DNA from: Lentilitoribacter sp039986595
GTDB taxonomy: Bacteria > Pseudomonadota > Alphaproteobacteria > Rhizobiales > Rhizobiaceae
NCBI GenBank assembly: GCA_039986595.1
Contig: JBDWQJ010000004.1
Location: 248,001-312,000, forward strand
Reading direction: 5' to 3'
DNA length: 64,000 bases
In this document: positions 44,259 through 52,676 of the stretch, piece after piece
How positions within the stretch are numbered: the first letter of the stretch is position 1
How the letters are laid out: the number at the start of each line of letters is the position of its first letter
Translations under genes and position numbers: made by a program
The notes under the pieces: generated by a model
Told to the model about the DNA's origin: nothing
Databases searched by the model: none
The model's input: only the letters and a program-made list of their open reading frames with translations

Positions 44259-44882
44259 CTAGCTATGCGCGAAGATATCACTATCTTCCCAGCCCATAAG
44301 ATCAAGTTTTGCGCGCGTGGGGAGGAATTCAAAGCAAGCCTCTGCTTCGCTTAAACGCCTTTCTCGTTGTAAATTTGCCGTCATCTTATCGCGCAAAGCA
44401 TGTAAGTGCAAAACATCTGATGCAGCATAAGCAAGCTGCGCATCGGTGAGTTTTTCTGCAGCCCAATCTGATGATTGTTGATGCTTGGATAATTCAACGC
44501 TTAACAACTCACGGCAGACATCTTTTAAGCCATGACGGTCTGTATAAGTACGTGTGAGCTTGGATGCAATTTTGGTGCAGAAAACAGGCGAACACGTAAC
44601 GCCAAATGTGTAATATAAAACGGCAATATCGAAACGACCGTAGTGGAACAATTTTGTCTTGCTTTGATCTTCTAACAACGCAACTAGATTTGGCGCTTGT
44701 TTCTGATCTTTCGCAATTTGGATAACATCTGCAGTGCCATCACCTGATGATAATTGCACAACGCATAATCTATCTCTGCGCGGAATGAGACCTAAAGTTT
44801 CGGTATCAATTGCGATATCACTCTTATAGCGCGCGGCAGCACGTGCGGAAATATCGCCCTTATGCAATCGAATATTTGTCAT
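44259..44882 (-). CDS. RNase D-like 3'-5' exonuclease (short form)
   Basis: 207 residues of DEDDy exonuclease. Exo I is IAIDTETLGLI near 24, Exo II FHYGRFDIAVLYYTF near 95, and Exo III YAASDVLHLHAL near 155 with the Tyr and Asp ligands. The C-terminal HRDC domains of E. coli RNase D are absent, so this is the short form found in alphaproteobacteria. It probably trims tRNA or small RNA 3' ends. I start it at the ATG at 44882, not at the TTG three bases upstream. Confidence 0.85.
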   Translation of the reverse strand: MTNIRLHKGDISARAAARYKSDIAIDTETLGLIPRRDRLCVVQLSSGDGTADVIQIAKDQKQAPNLVALLEDQSKTKLFHYGRFDIAVLYYTFGVTCSPVFCTKIASKLTRTYTDRHGLKDVCRELLSVELSKHQQSSDWAAEKLTDAQLAYAASDVLHLHALRDKMTANLQRERRLSEAEACFEFLPTRAKLDLMGWEDSDIFAHS

Positions 44883-44989
44883 CAAAGTCTCGTTTTTTGC
44901 AGAATCACTTTGTAATCAGTCTAGTCCAATCACAAGCAAGTTTGAACCATTGCATTTTATTTCGATCTGCACTATGTGTCGATTATACA

Positions 44990-45083
44990 CCGTTGGGGTG
45001 CCTTGCATTTTATGCAGAGGCTGAGAGGCGTTTTCGCTAACCCATCGAACCTGATCCGGGCAATTCCGGCGGAGGGAACGGTC
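44990..45083 (+). ncRNA. TPP (thiamin pyrophosphate) riboswitch
   Basis: THI-box blocks are in order: GGGGTGCC, GGCTGAGAGG near 45019, ACCC, GAACCTGATCCGGGCAATTC, CCGGCGGAGGGAACGG. It lies about 80 bases upstream of thiD, the first gene of the operon, and should repress the operon when TPP is ample. No distinct terminator hairpin is seen between it and thiD, so translational control is likely. Confidence 0.97.
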
Positions 45084-45160
45084 ATCGCTATCTTTATTTA
45101 AAGCGCAAAGACCCCCCAAAGCTGAAATGTCCGCATAAGACAAATTGGTAGGGAAAAAAC

Positions 45161-45973
45161 GTGACTGCAATAGCGATGACAATTGCCGGATCTGATAGTG
45201 GCGGCGGCGCAGGTATACAGGCGGATTTGAAAGCATTTTCAGCGCTTGGCGTTTATGGCGCAAGCGTCATTACAGCCATCACCGCGCAAAACACAAAAGC
45301 TGTCACCGCGGTTGAAGAAATCTCACCCAATGTGGTTTCAGCACAAATAGAAACTGTGCTTGAGGACCTTGATGTTGATGCTATTAAAATTGGCATGCTG
45401 TCATCTCCCGAAATTATCCATGCGGTCGCATCTTCTTTAAAGAACATCGATATTCCGATTGTCCTCGACCCTGTCATGGTCGCAAAATCTGGCGACGCTC
45501 TGCTGCGTGAAGAGGCGATTTCTGCGCTCAAAGAAGAACTGTTGCCGCTTGCAACACTTCTCACACCTAACCTGCCTGAAGCTGCCAAAATTTTGGGAAC
45601 GACCCAAGCAGAAAATCCTATGCAAATGGCCTTTCAGGGGAGCGATCTGTTGGCCATGGGCCCAAAAGCTATTTTGATGAAGGGCGGGCATAGCGACGAT
45701 GATATCTGTACAGACTTGCTTATCGGGACCAGCGCTGAACCCATCTCATTTGAAGCGCAACGCATCGATACGAAAAACACACACGGCACTGGTTGCACGT
45801 TATCGTCTTCTATCGCTGCATGTCTTGCGCAAGGACTTGAGATTGAGGATGCAGTTGGCCGCGCGCATCAATATTTACAAGGTGCAATCCGCGCCAGCGA
45901 TCAAATTAAAATTGGATCTGGACATGGCCCCGTTCATCACTTTTACGCGCTTTGGGGCTCAGATGATGACTAA
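45161..45973 (+). CDS. thiD: Hydroxymethylpyrimidine/phosphomethylpyrimidine kinase
   Basis: 270 residues. It phosphorylates HMP to HMP-PP, supplying the pyrimidine half of thiamin. Motifs: IAGSDSGGGAGIQADLKAFS near 7, VLDPVMVAKSGD near 105, and TPNLPEAAKIL; the ATP site is NTHGTGCTLSSSIAA near 207. It is the first gene of the TPP-controlled operon. The start has no clear AGGAG, only GTAGGGAAAAAAC upstream. Confidence 0.92.
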   Translation: MTAIAMTIAGSDSGGGAGIQADLKAFSALGVYGASVITAITAQNTKAVTAVEEISPNVVSAQIETVLEDLDVDAIKIGMLSSPEIIHAVASSLKNIDIPIVLDPVMVAKSGDALLREEAISALKEELLPLATLLTPNLPEAAKILGTTQAENPMQMAFQGSDLLAMGPKAILMKGGHSDDDICTDLLIGTSAEPISFEAQRIDTKNTHGTGCTLSSSIAACLAQGLEIEDAVGRAHQYLQGAIRASDQIKIGSGHGPVHHFYALWGSDDD

Positions 45974-46985
45974 TGTAACCATCAAAGGTGCAGGCGTTTT
46001 GGGCTTAAGTATCGCGACTGAAATTTCAGCGCGTGGTGGCAATGTTACCATCATCGATCCCAATGGCACGCCTGGTCCACATGGTTGTTCCTGGTGGGCG
46101 GGCGGCATGCTTGCGCCATTTTGCGAAGGTGAAAGCGCGGAAGAACCTGTGGTACGCCTCGGGCAAGACGCGATCGCGTGGTGGGCAAAAAACGGTGCAG
46201 TTATCACCTATAACGGTTCAATGGTTGTGGCCCAAGGTCGTGATATTAAAGAGCTGGCTCGCTTTGGTAGACGCACATCAAACTTTGAAGAAATTGGTGC
46301 TGACAAGATCTCAGAGTTGGAGCCTGATCTTGAAGGCCGTTATAGAAAAGCGCTCTATTTCCCAACAGAAGCGCATCTCGCACCGCGACAAGCGCTTGAT
46401 GCGCTCGTTACAAATTTAAAGCTCAACGGTATTGAGGTTCAAACATCTGGCGAACCAGATGCTAAATCGACAATCATTGATTGCCGCGGGTTAGCAGCAC
46501 AAGACAAACTAACTGATCTGCGCGGGGTCAAAGGTGAGATGCTGATTTTGCATTGTCCCGATCTTGATCTCAAACGCCCTATTCGATTGCTACACCCAAG
46601 AATTCCGCTTTACATCGTTCCCCGTGGTGAGGGGGTTTACATGCTTGGCGCAACCATGATTGAAGCTGGTGAACGCACACGCATTACGGCCCGCTCTATG
46701 CTTGAAATGTTAACTGCGGCCTATGCGCTTCATCCAAGTTTTGGTGAAGCGGAAATTTTAGAAATCGGTGTCGATGCGCGTCCTGCATTTAACGATAATT
46801 TGCCACGCATTCGTCATGAGGGAAATACGATTTATGCCAATGGTCTTTATCGCCATGGCTATTTGTTAGCGCCATCTGTTGCGCAACAAGTTGCAAATTA
46901 TTTGTTTGATGACAAAAGGCCAGAATTTGCTGACAAAGACATGCCCAACTCTAAAGATGAGGTACATCATGACCATTGTGCTTAA
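45963..46985 (+). CDS. thiO: Glycine oxidase ThiO
   Basis: 340 residues from the ATG at 45963, which overlaps the last codons of thiD by 11 bases; a much longer in-frame extension upstream is rejected because it runs inside thiD. FAD-binding GAGVLGLSIATEISARGGN near the N-terminus, then GCSWWAGGMLAPFCEGES and EARPAFNDNLP-like DARPAFNDNLPRI are typical of ThiO. It oxidises glycine to the imine used for thiazole formation. Its presence, and not thiH, indicates an aerobic route. Confidence 0.9.
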   Translation: MMTNVTIKGAGVLGLSIATEISARGGNVTIIDPNGTPGPHGCSWWAGGMLAPFCEGESAEEPVVRLGQDAIAWWAKNGAVITYNGSMVVAQGRDIKELARFGRRTSNFEEIGADKISELEPDLEGRYRKALYFPTEAHLAPRQALDALVTNLKLNGIEVQTSGEPDAKSTIIDCRGLAAQDKLTDLRGVKGEMLILHCPDLDLKRPIRLLHPRIPLYIVPRGEGVYMLGATMIEAGERTRITARSMLEMLTAAYALHPSFGEAEILEIGVDARPAFNDNLPRIRHEGNTIYANGLYRHGYLLAPSVAQQVANYLFDDKRPEFADKDMPNSKDEVHHDHCA

Positions 46986-47166
46986 TGGTGAAAAAGTTGA
47001 AATCAACGCGACTTCGCTCAACGAAGTGCTCAGTGAACTTGGTTATAGCGAAGCAAAAGTTGCAACAGCGGTTAATGAGGAATTTGTGCCTGAAACTATG
47101 CGTGGCGGTGTTATCCTGAGCGATGGTGATCGTCTTGAAATTCTAGCCCCGATGCAGGGTGGATAA
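46969..47166 (+). CDS. thiS: Sulfur-carrier protein ThiS
   Basis: 65 residues, ubiquitin-like, ending in the diglycine QGG that is adenylated and thiocarboxylated. GDRLEILAPMQGG is typical. It overlaps the end of thiO by 17 bases; GAGG lies upstream of the ATG. Confidence 0.92.
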   Translation: MTIVLNGEKVEINATSLNEVLSELGYSEAKVATAVNEEFVPETMRGGVILSDGDRLEILAPMQGG

Positions 47167-47170
47167 CCAA

Positions 47171-47944
47171 ATGGGCAAACAATTTTACGGCACCGAACTC
47201 AAAAACCCATTGATGCTTGGCACTGCGCAATATCCTTCGCCTTCAATCCTAGCTGATGCTTTTAAAATGTCTGGCGCTGGGGTCGCGACCGTGTCCTTAC
47301 GCCGCGAAAGCGGCTCTGACCGCGCGGGTCAAGAATTTTGGCAATTGATCAAAGAACTCAATGTTCCGGTACTGCCAAATACAGCCGGGTGCTATACAGT
47401 TAAAGAAGCTGTGACCACCGCGCATATGGCACGCGAAGTCTTTGATACACCTTGGATTAAGCTCGAGATCATTGGACATACGGATACCCTGCAGCCAGAT
47501 GTTTACGGTCTTGTGGAAGGCGCCCGAATTTTAAGCGAAGAGGGCTTTCAGGTTTTCCCATATACAACTGAAGACATGGTGGTGGCCGAGCGTTTGCTTG
47601 AGGTTGGCTGCGAAGTTCTCATGCCATGGGGCGCGCCAATTGGCTCAGGGCTTGGCCTTAATAACGAACACGGCCTTCGCATGTTGCGTGCGCATTTCCC
47701 GGATGTACCGTTGGTTGTTGACGCGGGTATTGGTCTTCCCTCACAAGCTGCGCATGCGATGGAACTTGGCTATGATGCGATACTATTAAACACCGCCGTC
47801 GCGAAAGCGGGTGATCCAGCGCTGATGGCCAAGGCTTTTTCTGATGCGATTTGCGCCGGCAAAGCAGCATTTGACGCTGATCCCATGGAGCCACGCGATA
47901 TGGCTGAACCTTCAACTCCAGTTATTGGAAAGGCATTCCTATAA
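47171..47944 (+). CDS. thiG: Thiazole synthase ThiG
   Basis: 257 residues, a TIM-barrel enzyme that makes the thiazole moiety from deoxyxylulose phosphate, glycine imine and ThiS-thiocarboxylate. LMLGTAQYPSPSILADAF, the Schiff-base lysine region WIKLEIIGHTDTLQPD near 98, MPWGAPIGSGLG and VVDAGIGLPSQAAHAMELG are all family hallmarks. I use the ATG at 47171, not the GTG at 47159 inside the thiS coding end. Confidence 0.93.
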   Translation: MGKQFYGTELKNPLMLGTAQYPSPSILADAFKMSGAGVATVSLRRESGSDRAGQEFWQLIKELNVPVLPNTAGCYTVKEAVTTAHMAREVFDTPWIKLEIIGHTDTLQPDVYGLVEGARILSEEGFQVFPYTTEDMVVAERLLEVGCEVLMPWGAPIGSGLGLNNEHGLRMLRAHFPDVPLVVDAGIGLPSQAAHAMELGYDAILLNTAVAKAGDPALMAKAFSDAICAGKAAFDADPMEPRDMAEPSTPVIGKAFL

Positions 47945-48540
47945 TGCAGCTTGATCGATTTTACCCCATTTTTGATAATTCCGAATGGCTAAAGCGACTT
48001 TTGCCATTTGGCATTAAGTTGGTGCAGCTGCGCATCAAAGATAAATCTGATGAAGAGACGCGCGCCGAGATCATCAAAGGCAAAGCGCTATGCGAGCAAT
48101 ATGGTGCGCAATTGATCGTCAATGATTATTGGCAAATTGCGATTGACGAAAAATGTGATTTTATTCACCTCGGTCAGGAAGACTTAGATGTCGCCGATAT
48201 TAAAGCAATCCGTGCTGCCGGGATTAAAATTGGCCTCAGCACCCATGATAATGACGAGCTTGACCGTGCGCTTTCCTACAAGCCGGAATATCTCGCACTC
48301 GGTCCTGTATACCCAACCATTCTTAAAAAGATGAAGTGGACAGAGCAAGGGCTCGACAAAGTCACTGAATGGAAAAAGCTGGTTGGTGATACGCCGCTTG
48401 TCGCAATCGGTGGCATGAGCGTGGAACGCGCCCAAGGTGCATTTGATGCTGGTGCAGATATCGTCTCTGCAGTCACTGATATTACTTTAAACGATGATCC
48501 AGAAGCGCGGATCAAACAATGGATCAATGTGACACGATGA
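47944..48540 (+). CDS. thiE: Thiamin phosphate synthase ThiE
   Basis: 198 residues. It couples HMP-PP and thiazole phosphate to thiamin phosphate. Seen are LVQLRIKDKSDEETRAEI near 25, VNDYWQIAIDEKCDFIHLGQ, GLSTHDNDELDRAL, and TPLVAIGGMSVERAQGAFDA. Its ATG overlaps the thiG stop by one base (TAATG). Ordinary size, no fusion. Confidence 0.92.
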   Translation: MQLDRFYPIFDNSEWLKRLLPFGIKLVQLRIKDKSDEETRAEIIKGKALCEQYGAQLIVNDYWQIAIDEKCDFIHLGQEDLDVADIKAIRAAGIKIGLSTHDNDELDRALSYKPEYLALGPVYPTILKKMKWTEQGLDKVTEWKKLVGDTPLVAIGGMSVERAQGAFDAGADIVSAVTDITLNDDPEARIKQWINVTR

Positions 48541-48550
48541 GCGCAACAAG

Positions 48551-49534
48551 ATGAGTGCAACAGGCAACAGATATGCACGTCAGATGGTGCTGCCCGAAGT
48601 TGGGTTAGAAGGTCAACTCAAACTTGCTGAAGCGCATGTTTTGGTCGTTGGCGCTGGAGGGCTCGGTGTGCCTGTTCTGCAATACCTTGCAGGCGCCGGC
48701 ATTGGCACAATCACAATCGTCGACCCGGATGAAGTCTCTTTAAGTAATCTGCATCGCCAGACGCTTTATGGTGAGCAATATCTTGGCGCTTCAAAGGCCG
48801 AAACGGCCAAGCAAATTCTTCAAAACCTTAACTCAGACATCTCGATCGAAGCGATTCATACATCGCTTGATCCGAGCAATGTGAAAAAACTAAGTTGTGG
48901 CGTGAGCATCGTGCTCGATTGCGCCGATAGTTTTGCAGTGAGCTACATTTTATCTGACCATTGCTATGTTGAAAATATTCCTTTTATCAGCGCATCTGCC
49001 CTAGCGCTTTCAGGATATGTTGGTGGATTTTGCGGTGGGGCACCATCGCTTCGCGCACTGTTCCCTGATTTGCCTGCACAGGCAGGTAATTGCGCAACAG
49101 CTGGCGTTCTAGGACCTATCGTGGGCACAATTGGAAGCCTGCAAGCGCAAATGACATTGTCTCAGATTTTGGGGTTAGACCCCTCACCTTTAGGACAGCT
49201 TATAAGATTTGATGCGCAAACTTTCCGCTTCTCAAGCTTTCGTTTTGATAAAGCGCCAGAGCCTAAAAATGGTGGTCTAAAGTTTATCGCTCCGAGCGAG
49301 ATTCAAAACGATGATTTCATTATTGAACTGCGTGGATTGGATGAGACGTTGGAAGCTGCGCATCAAGATGCAATCAGAATTCATGTCGATGATTATCAGA
49401 ACGATGTTCTGTTACCAGACGATGAAAATCAGCGCGCCGTGTTCGTTTGCAAATCAGGCTTACGTGCGCATCGCGCGGCAACCCAATTACAAAATAAATG
49501 GGATGGGAACATCGTTCTTGTCGCCGCAGGTTAA
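48551..49534 (+). CDS. thiF: ThiF/MoeB-type adenylyltransferase with degenerate rhodanese-like tail
   Basis: 327 residues. It activates the ThiS C-terminus with ATP. VLVVGAGGLGVPVLQYLAGAG near 30, DEVSLSNLHRQTLY near 58, and GNCATAGVLGPIVGTIG near 175 (with the transfer cysteine) are present. The first zinc CxxC pair of E. coli ThiF is replaced (PSLRALFPDLP). Residues about 255-327 look like a truncated rhodanese domain with its active-site-like loop CKSGLRA near 301. MoeB-type function cannot be excluded, but the thi operon supports ThiF. Confidence 0.82.
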   Translation: MSATGNRYARQMVLPEVGLEGQLKLAEAHVLVVGAGGLGVPVLQYLAGAGIGTITIVDPDEVSLSNLHRQTLYGEQYLGASKAETAKQILQNLNSDISIEAIHTSLDPSNVKKLSCGVSIVLDCADSFAVSYILSDHCYVENIPFISASALALSGYVGGFCGGAPSLRALFPDLPAQAGNCATAGVLGPIVGTIGSLQAQMTLSQILGLDPSPLGQLIRFDAQTFRFSSFRFDKAPEPKNGGLKFIAPSEIQNDDFIIELRGLDETLEAAHQDAIRIHVDDYQNDVLLPDDENQRAVFVCKSGLRAHRAATQLQNKWDGNIVLVAAG

Positions 49535-49555
49535 AGATCTAGGAAGGATCAAATT

Positions 49556-50500
49556 ATGAAAATTAAATCACTTGTACTCGCGGGCGCGCTCGCCGTTGCA
49601 TCAACCAGCTTGGCATCAGCAGCTGATAAAATGAAGCTTATGCTTGATTGGTTTATCAATCCAGATCACGGGCCAATTATTGTTGCACAAGAAAAAGGTT
49701 ACTTTGCTGATCAAGGCTTGGAAGTTGAAATCATCGCACCAGCAGATCCATCTGATCCACCAAAAATGGTTGCTGCAGGACAAGCAGATTTGGCCGTATC
49801 TTATCAACCTCAGCTTCACCTTCAAATTCATGAAGGTTTACCGCTCATTCGTGTTGGTACTTTAGTTGCCACTCCGCTTAACTGTTTGCTCGTTCTAAAA
49901 GACGGCCCGATAAAAGAAATCTCAGACCTTAAAGGTAAGAAAATCGGCTTTTCAGTATCAGGTGTTGAAGAAGCAGTCTTGGGTTCAATTCTCAACAATC
50001 ACGGCGTTGAAATGTCAGATATTGAACTTGTAAATGTGAACTGGTCGCTCTCTCCATCCTTGATGTCAAAGCAAGTTGATGCGGTGATCGGCGCTTACAG
50101 AAACTTCGAATTGAACCAAATGGAAATCGAAGGCGTTGAAGGTAAGTGTTTCTTCGTCGAGGAAGAAGGTCTTCCAACATATGATGAGCTAATCTATGTG
50201 GCGAAATCTGATGAGATGGACAAAGATAAAATCTCTCGCTTCCTGACTGCAACAGAACTTGCAACACAATACATCATCAATCACCCTGAAGAATCATGGG
50301 AAATTTTCTCAGGCACTTCAGCTGAGTTGCAGGACGAGCTGAACGCAAAAGCATGGGTCGACACACTGCCACGTTTTGCGCTTCGCCCGTTTGCATTTGA
50401 TGCGGGTCGCTACTCAAAGTTTGAAGCATTCTTGAACGAAAAAGGCTTGATCCCAGCGATCAATCCAGTTTCAAAAATTGCAATCGACGTATCTGAATAG
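49556..50500 (+). CDS. thiY: ABC transporter HMP/thiamin-pyrimidine precursor-binding protein ThiY
   Basis: 314 residues with a signal peptide (cleavage near ASA-AD). It is an NMT1/THI5-like binding protein: MLDWFINPDHGPIIVAQEKG near 26, QADLAVSYQPQLHLQI, KIGFSVSGVEEAVLG. Members bind formylaminopyrimidine or HMP, salvaged breakdown products of thiamin. It works with ThiX (permease) and ThiZ (ATPase) two genes on, with tenA between. No thiC lies in the operon, so this importer may supply the pyrimidine. Confidence 0.88.
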   Translation: MKIKSLVLAGALAVASTSLASAADKMKLMLDWFINPDHGPIIVAQEKGYFADQGLEVEIIAPADPSDPPKMVAAGQADLAVSYQPQLHLQIHEGLPLIRVGTLVATPLNCLLVLKDGPIKEISDLKGKKIGFSVSGVEEAVLGSILNNHGVEMSDIELVNVNWSLSPSLMSKQVDAVIGAYRNFELNQMEIEGVEGKCFFVEEEGLPTYDELIYVAKSDEMDKDKISRFLTATELATQYIINHPEESWEIFSGTSAELQDELNAKAWVDTLPRFALRPFAFDAGRYSKFEAFLNEKGLIPAINPVSKIAIDVSE

Positions 50501-50508
50501 GTGATCAT

Positions 50509-51189
50509 ATGAGCACTGATGTTAATTACGGCCGTGTTTTTGCATCACTTCGCACCTCTTCTGAACATTGGCATGCCTATACACGGCATGCCTTTGTTGA
50601 AGCGATGCGAGATGGAACTCTGCCACACGAAGCATTTTTGCATTATCTAAAACAAGACTATGTCTTTCTCATTCACTTCTCACGTGCTTGGGCATTAGCT
50701 GTTGCCAAAGCCGGTAGTCTTGACGAAATGAAGGCATGTTCAGCAACAGTGAATGGTCTCGTTAACGGTGAAATGAAGTTTCATGTTGAGACATGTGCTA
50801 AACTTGGCATTTCAGAAAAAGAGCTTTTGGAAACCATCGAAGCATCTGAAAACTTAGCCTATACACGCTATGTTTTAGAAGCAGGTTATTCAGGCGATTT
50901 TATTTCCCTTCTTGCAACGCTTGCACCTTGCGTATTTGGCTATGGTGAGATTGGTGCGCGGCTTAAACAAGACAAAACATCCGATACTTACCTTGAATGG
51001 ATCGACACGTATGCAGGTGAAGAATATCAAGATGTTTGTAAAGGCGTTGCTGAATTGCTTGATAACGCCGTTATCAATCGCTTAGGGGATGGTTTTGAAA
51101 CGCTTCCAATTTGGGAGAATGTTCGAGAAAAATTTGACATTGCAACCCGCCTCGAAGTCAGCTTCTGGGGCATGGGCTTAAGGCCATAA
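50509..51189 (+). CDS. tenA: Thiaminase II / aminopyrimidine aminohydrolase TenA
   Basis: 226 residues. FLHYLKQDYVFLIHFSRAWA near 45 and the catalytic-cysteine region LAPCVFGYGEIGARL near 143 fit TenA, which hydrolyses aminomethyl-pyrimidine to HMP. Its place between thiY and thiZ supports salvage rather than degradation. The start follows an unusual GTGATCATATG context. Confidence 0.9.
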   Translation: MSTDVNYGRVFASLRTSSEHWHAYTRHAFVEAMRDGTLPHEAFLHYLKQDYVFLIHFSRAWALAVAKAGSLDEMKACSATVNGLVNGEMKFHVETCAKLGISEKELLETIEASENLAYTRYVLEAGYSGDFISLLATLAPCVFGYGEIGARLKQDKTSDTYLEWIDTYAGEEYQDVCKGVAELLDNAVINRLGDGFETLPIWENVREKFDIATRLEVSFWGMGLRP

Positions 51190-51195
51190 TGTAAC

Positions 51196-51933
51196 ATGAG
51201 CAAAGCACCCGATATATGTTTCAAAGGCTCAGCAGAGATTGAGCGCGATGGTGAAAATCGCGTTCTGTTTCGTGATCTGGAACTAAATATCACGGCCAAT
51301 GAAATAACCTGTTTATTGGGTGCATCAGGTGTCGGCAAATCAACGATATTGCGGTTGATTGCCGGACTTGATACCGGTGCGAAATTTACCGGTGAGATTA
51401 CCGCCAGCGATCAAAAAGAGATATCATCGCGTATCGCATATATGGCGCAAGGCGGTGAACTTTTTCCATGGCTCAGCGTCATCGACAATGTGATGTTGGG
51501 GGCTAAACTGCGCGGGGAAAAATCTGATGAAACGCGCGCATTAAACGTCATTGATAAGGTTGGACTTTCCGGCCATATAAATAAAAAACCAGCTAAATTA
51601 TCAGGTGGTGAACAGCAGCGTGTATCGCTTGCGCGTACATTAATGGAGGATCGTTCTATCGTTTTATTGGATGAGCCATTTTCCGCGCTAGATGCAAAAA
51701 CACGCAGCGAGATGCAAGAATTGGCTGGTGATCTGCTCTCCAATCACACTGTTCTTTTGGTCACACATGATCCTTTTGAAGCTGCGAGGCTAGGCAATTG
51801 TATTCAAGTTATAACGCCACAAGGCTTGCAGCAAGTAAAGGTGCCTCATCAATCGCCAGTACGTGCAGATGACGATGATGATACGCTTGCGTGTCAAGGT
51901 CGGCTTTATCGTTTATTGCGAGAGGGCAGCTAA
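51196..51933 (+). CDS. thiZ: Thiamin-pyrimidine ABC transporter ATP-binding protein ThiZ
   Basis: 245 residues. Walker A LLGASGVGKSTILRLIAGL near 35, signature LSGGEQQRVSLARTL near 138, Walker B IVLLDEPFSALDAKT near 160. It belongs to the nitrate/taurine-type ATPases and pairs with ThiX and ThiY. The start follows tenA by six bases; the stop overlaps thiX by one base. Confidence 0.88.
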   Translation: MSKAPDICFKGSAEIERDGENRVLFRDLELNITANEITCLLGASGVGKSTILRLIAGLDTGAKFTGEITASDQKEISSRIAYMAQGGELFPWLSVIDNVMLGAKLRGEKSDETRALNVIDKVGLSGHINKKPAKLSGGEQQRVSLARTLMEDRSIVLLDEPFSALDAKTRSEMQELAGDLLSNHTVLLVTHDPFEAARLGNCIQVITPQGLQQVKVPHQSPVRADDDDDTLACQGRLYRLLREGS

Positions 51934-52664
51934 TGACAAAAACTTTAAATGCTTTGGGTTCCGCGCTTCTTGCAATTGTTGTTTGGCAAGCAATTGTCAC
52001 CGGTTTCTCATTACCAAAATTTATTCTTCCCGGTCCGCTGCTTGTTGCAGAAACCATGTGGAAGAGCCGCGTTATCATTTTTGACAATGCGATTGTAACT
52101 ATAGCCGAAGTTTTAATCGGCCTTGTTTTGGGTGCTATACTTGGCGCGGCAACTGCGATCAATTTAGCAACTTCATCGTTTGCAAGGATATATATTCGTC
52201 CAATACTCGTATTTTCTCAAGCTGTGCCCGTGTTTGCACTTGCACCTATTTTAACGCTCTGGCTTGGTTACGGCATTTGGTCAAAAATTTTCATGACCGT
52301 GTTGATTATCTATTTCCCAGTTGCCTCTGCGTTTTATGACGGTTTAACCCGCACGCCGAAAGCATATGTTGATCTTGCAAAAGTGATGGGTGCGAATAAC
52401 AAACGCCTCATGTGGCATGTGCGCATACCTGCAGCTCTGCCTTCATTGGGATCTGGTTTGAGACTAGCAGCTGTTTACGCGCCTATTGGCGCTGTAATCG
52501 GCGAATGGGTCGGCGCGTCCAAAGGCTTGGGCTATCTCATGTTGCTTGCCAATGGCCGCGCCAAAATTGATTTAATGTTTGCAGCGCTTTTTGTATTAGC
52601 CGCATTTACCGTTCTACTTCATGCAGCGGTAGATAAAGGCGCAAAACGCATGATCAAACATTAA
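51933..52664 (+). CDS. thiX: Thiamin-pyrimidine ABC transporter permease ThiX
   Basis: 243 residues with six predicted helices and the inner-membrane EAA-like loop (AYVDLAKVMGANNKRLMWHVRIP region, near residues 148-170). It starts at the ATG overlapping the thiZ stop (TAATG); an earlier in-frame ATG lies inside thiZ and is not used. It is the last gene of the thi operon and converges on ggt with a 12-base gap. Confidence 0.88.
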   Translation: MTKTLNALGSALLAIVVWQAIVTGFSLPKFILPGPLLVAETMWKSRVIIFDNAIVTIAEVLIGLVLGAILGAATAINLATSSFARIYIRPILVFSQAVPVFALAPILTLWLGYGIWSKIFMTVLIIYFPVASAFYDGLTRTPKAYVDLAKVMGANNKRLMWHVRIPAALPSLGSGLRLAAVYAPIGAVIGEWVGASKGLGYLMLLANGRAKIDLMFAALFVLAAFTVLLHAAVDKGAKRMIKH

Positions 52665-52676
52665 GAAACAATCTCT

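Noticed and set aside
45699..45962. 88-codon N-terminal extension of thiO
   Set aside because: It lies entirely inside thiD in another frame; the conserved FAD-binding start begins at 45963.
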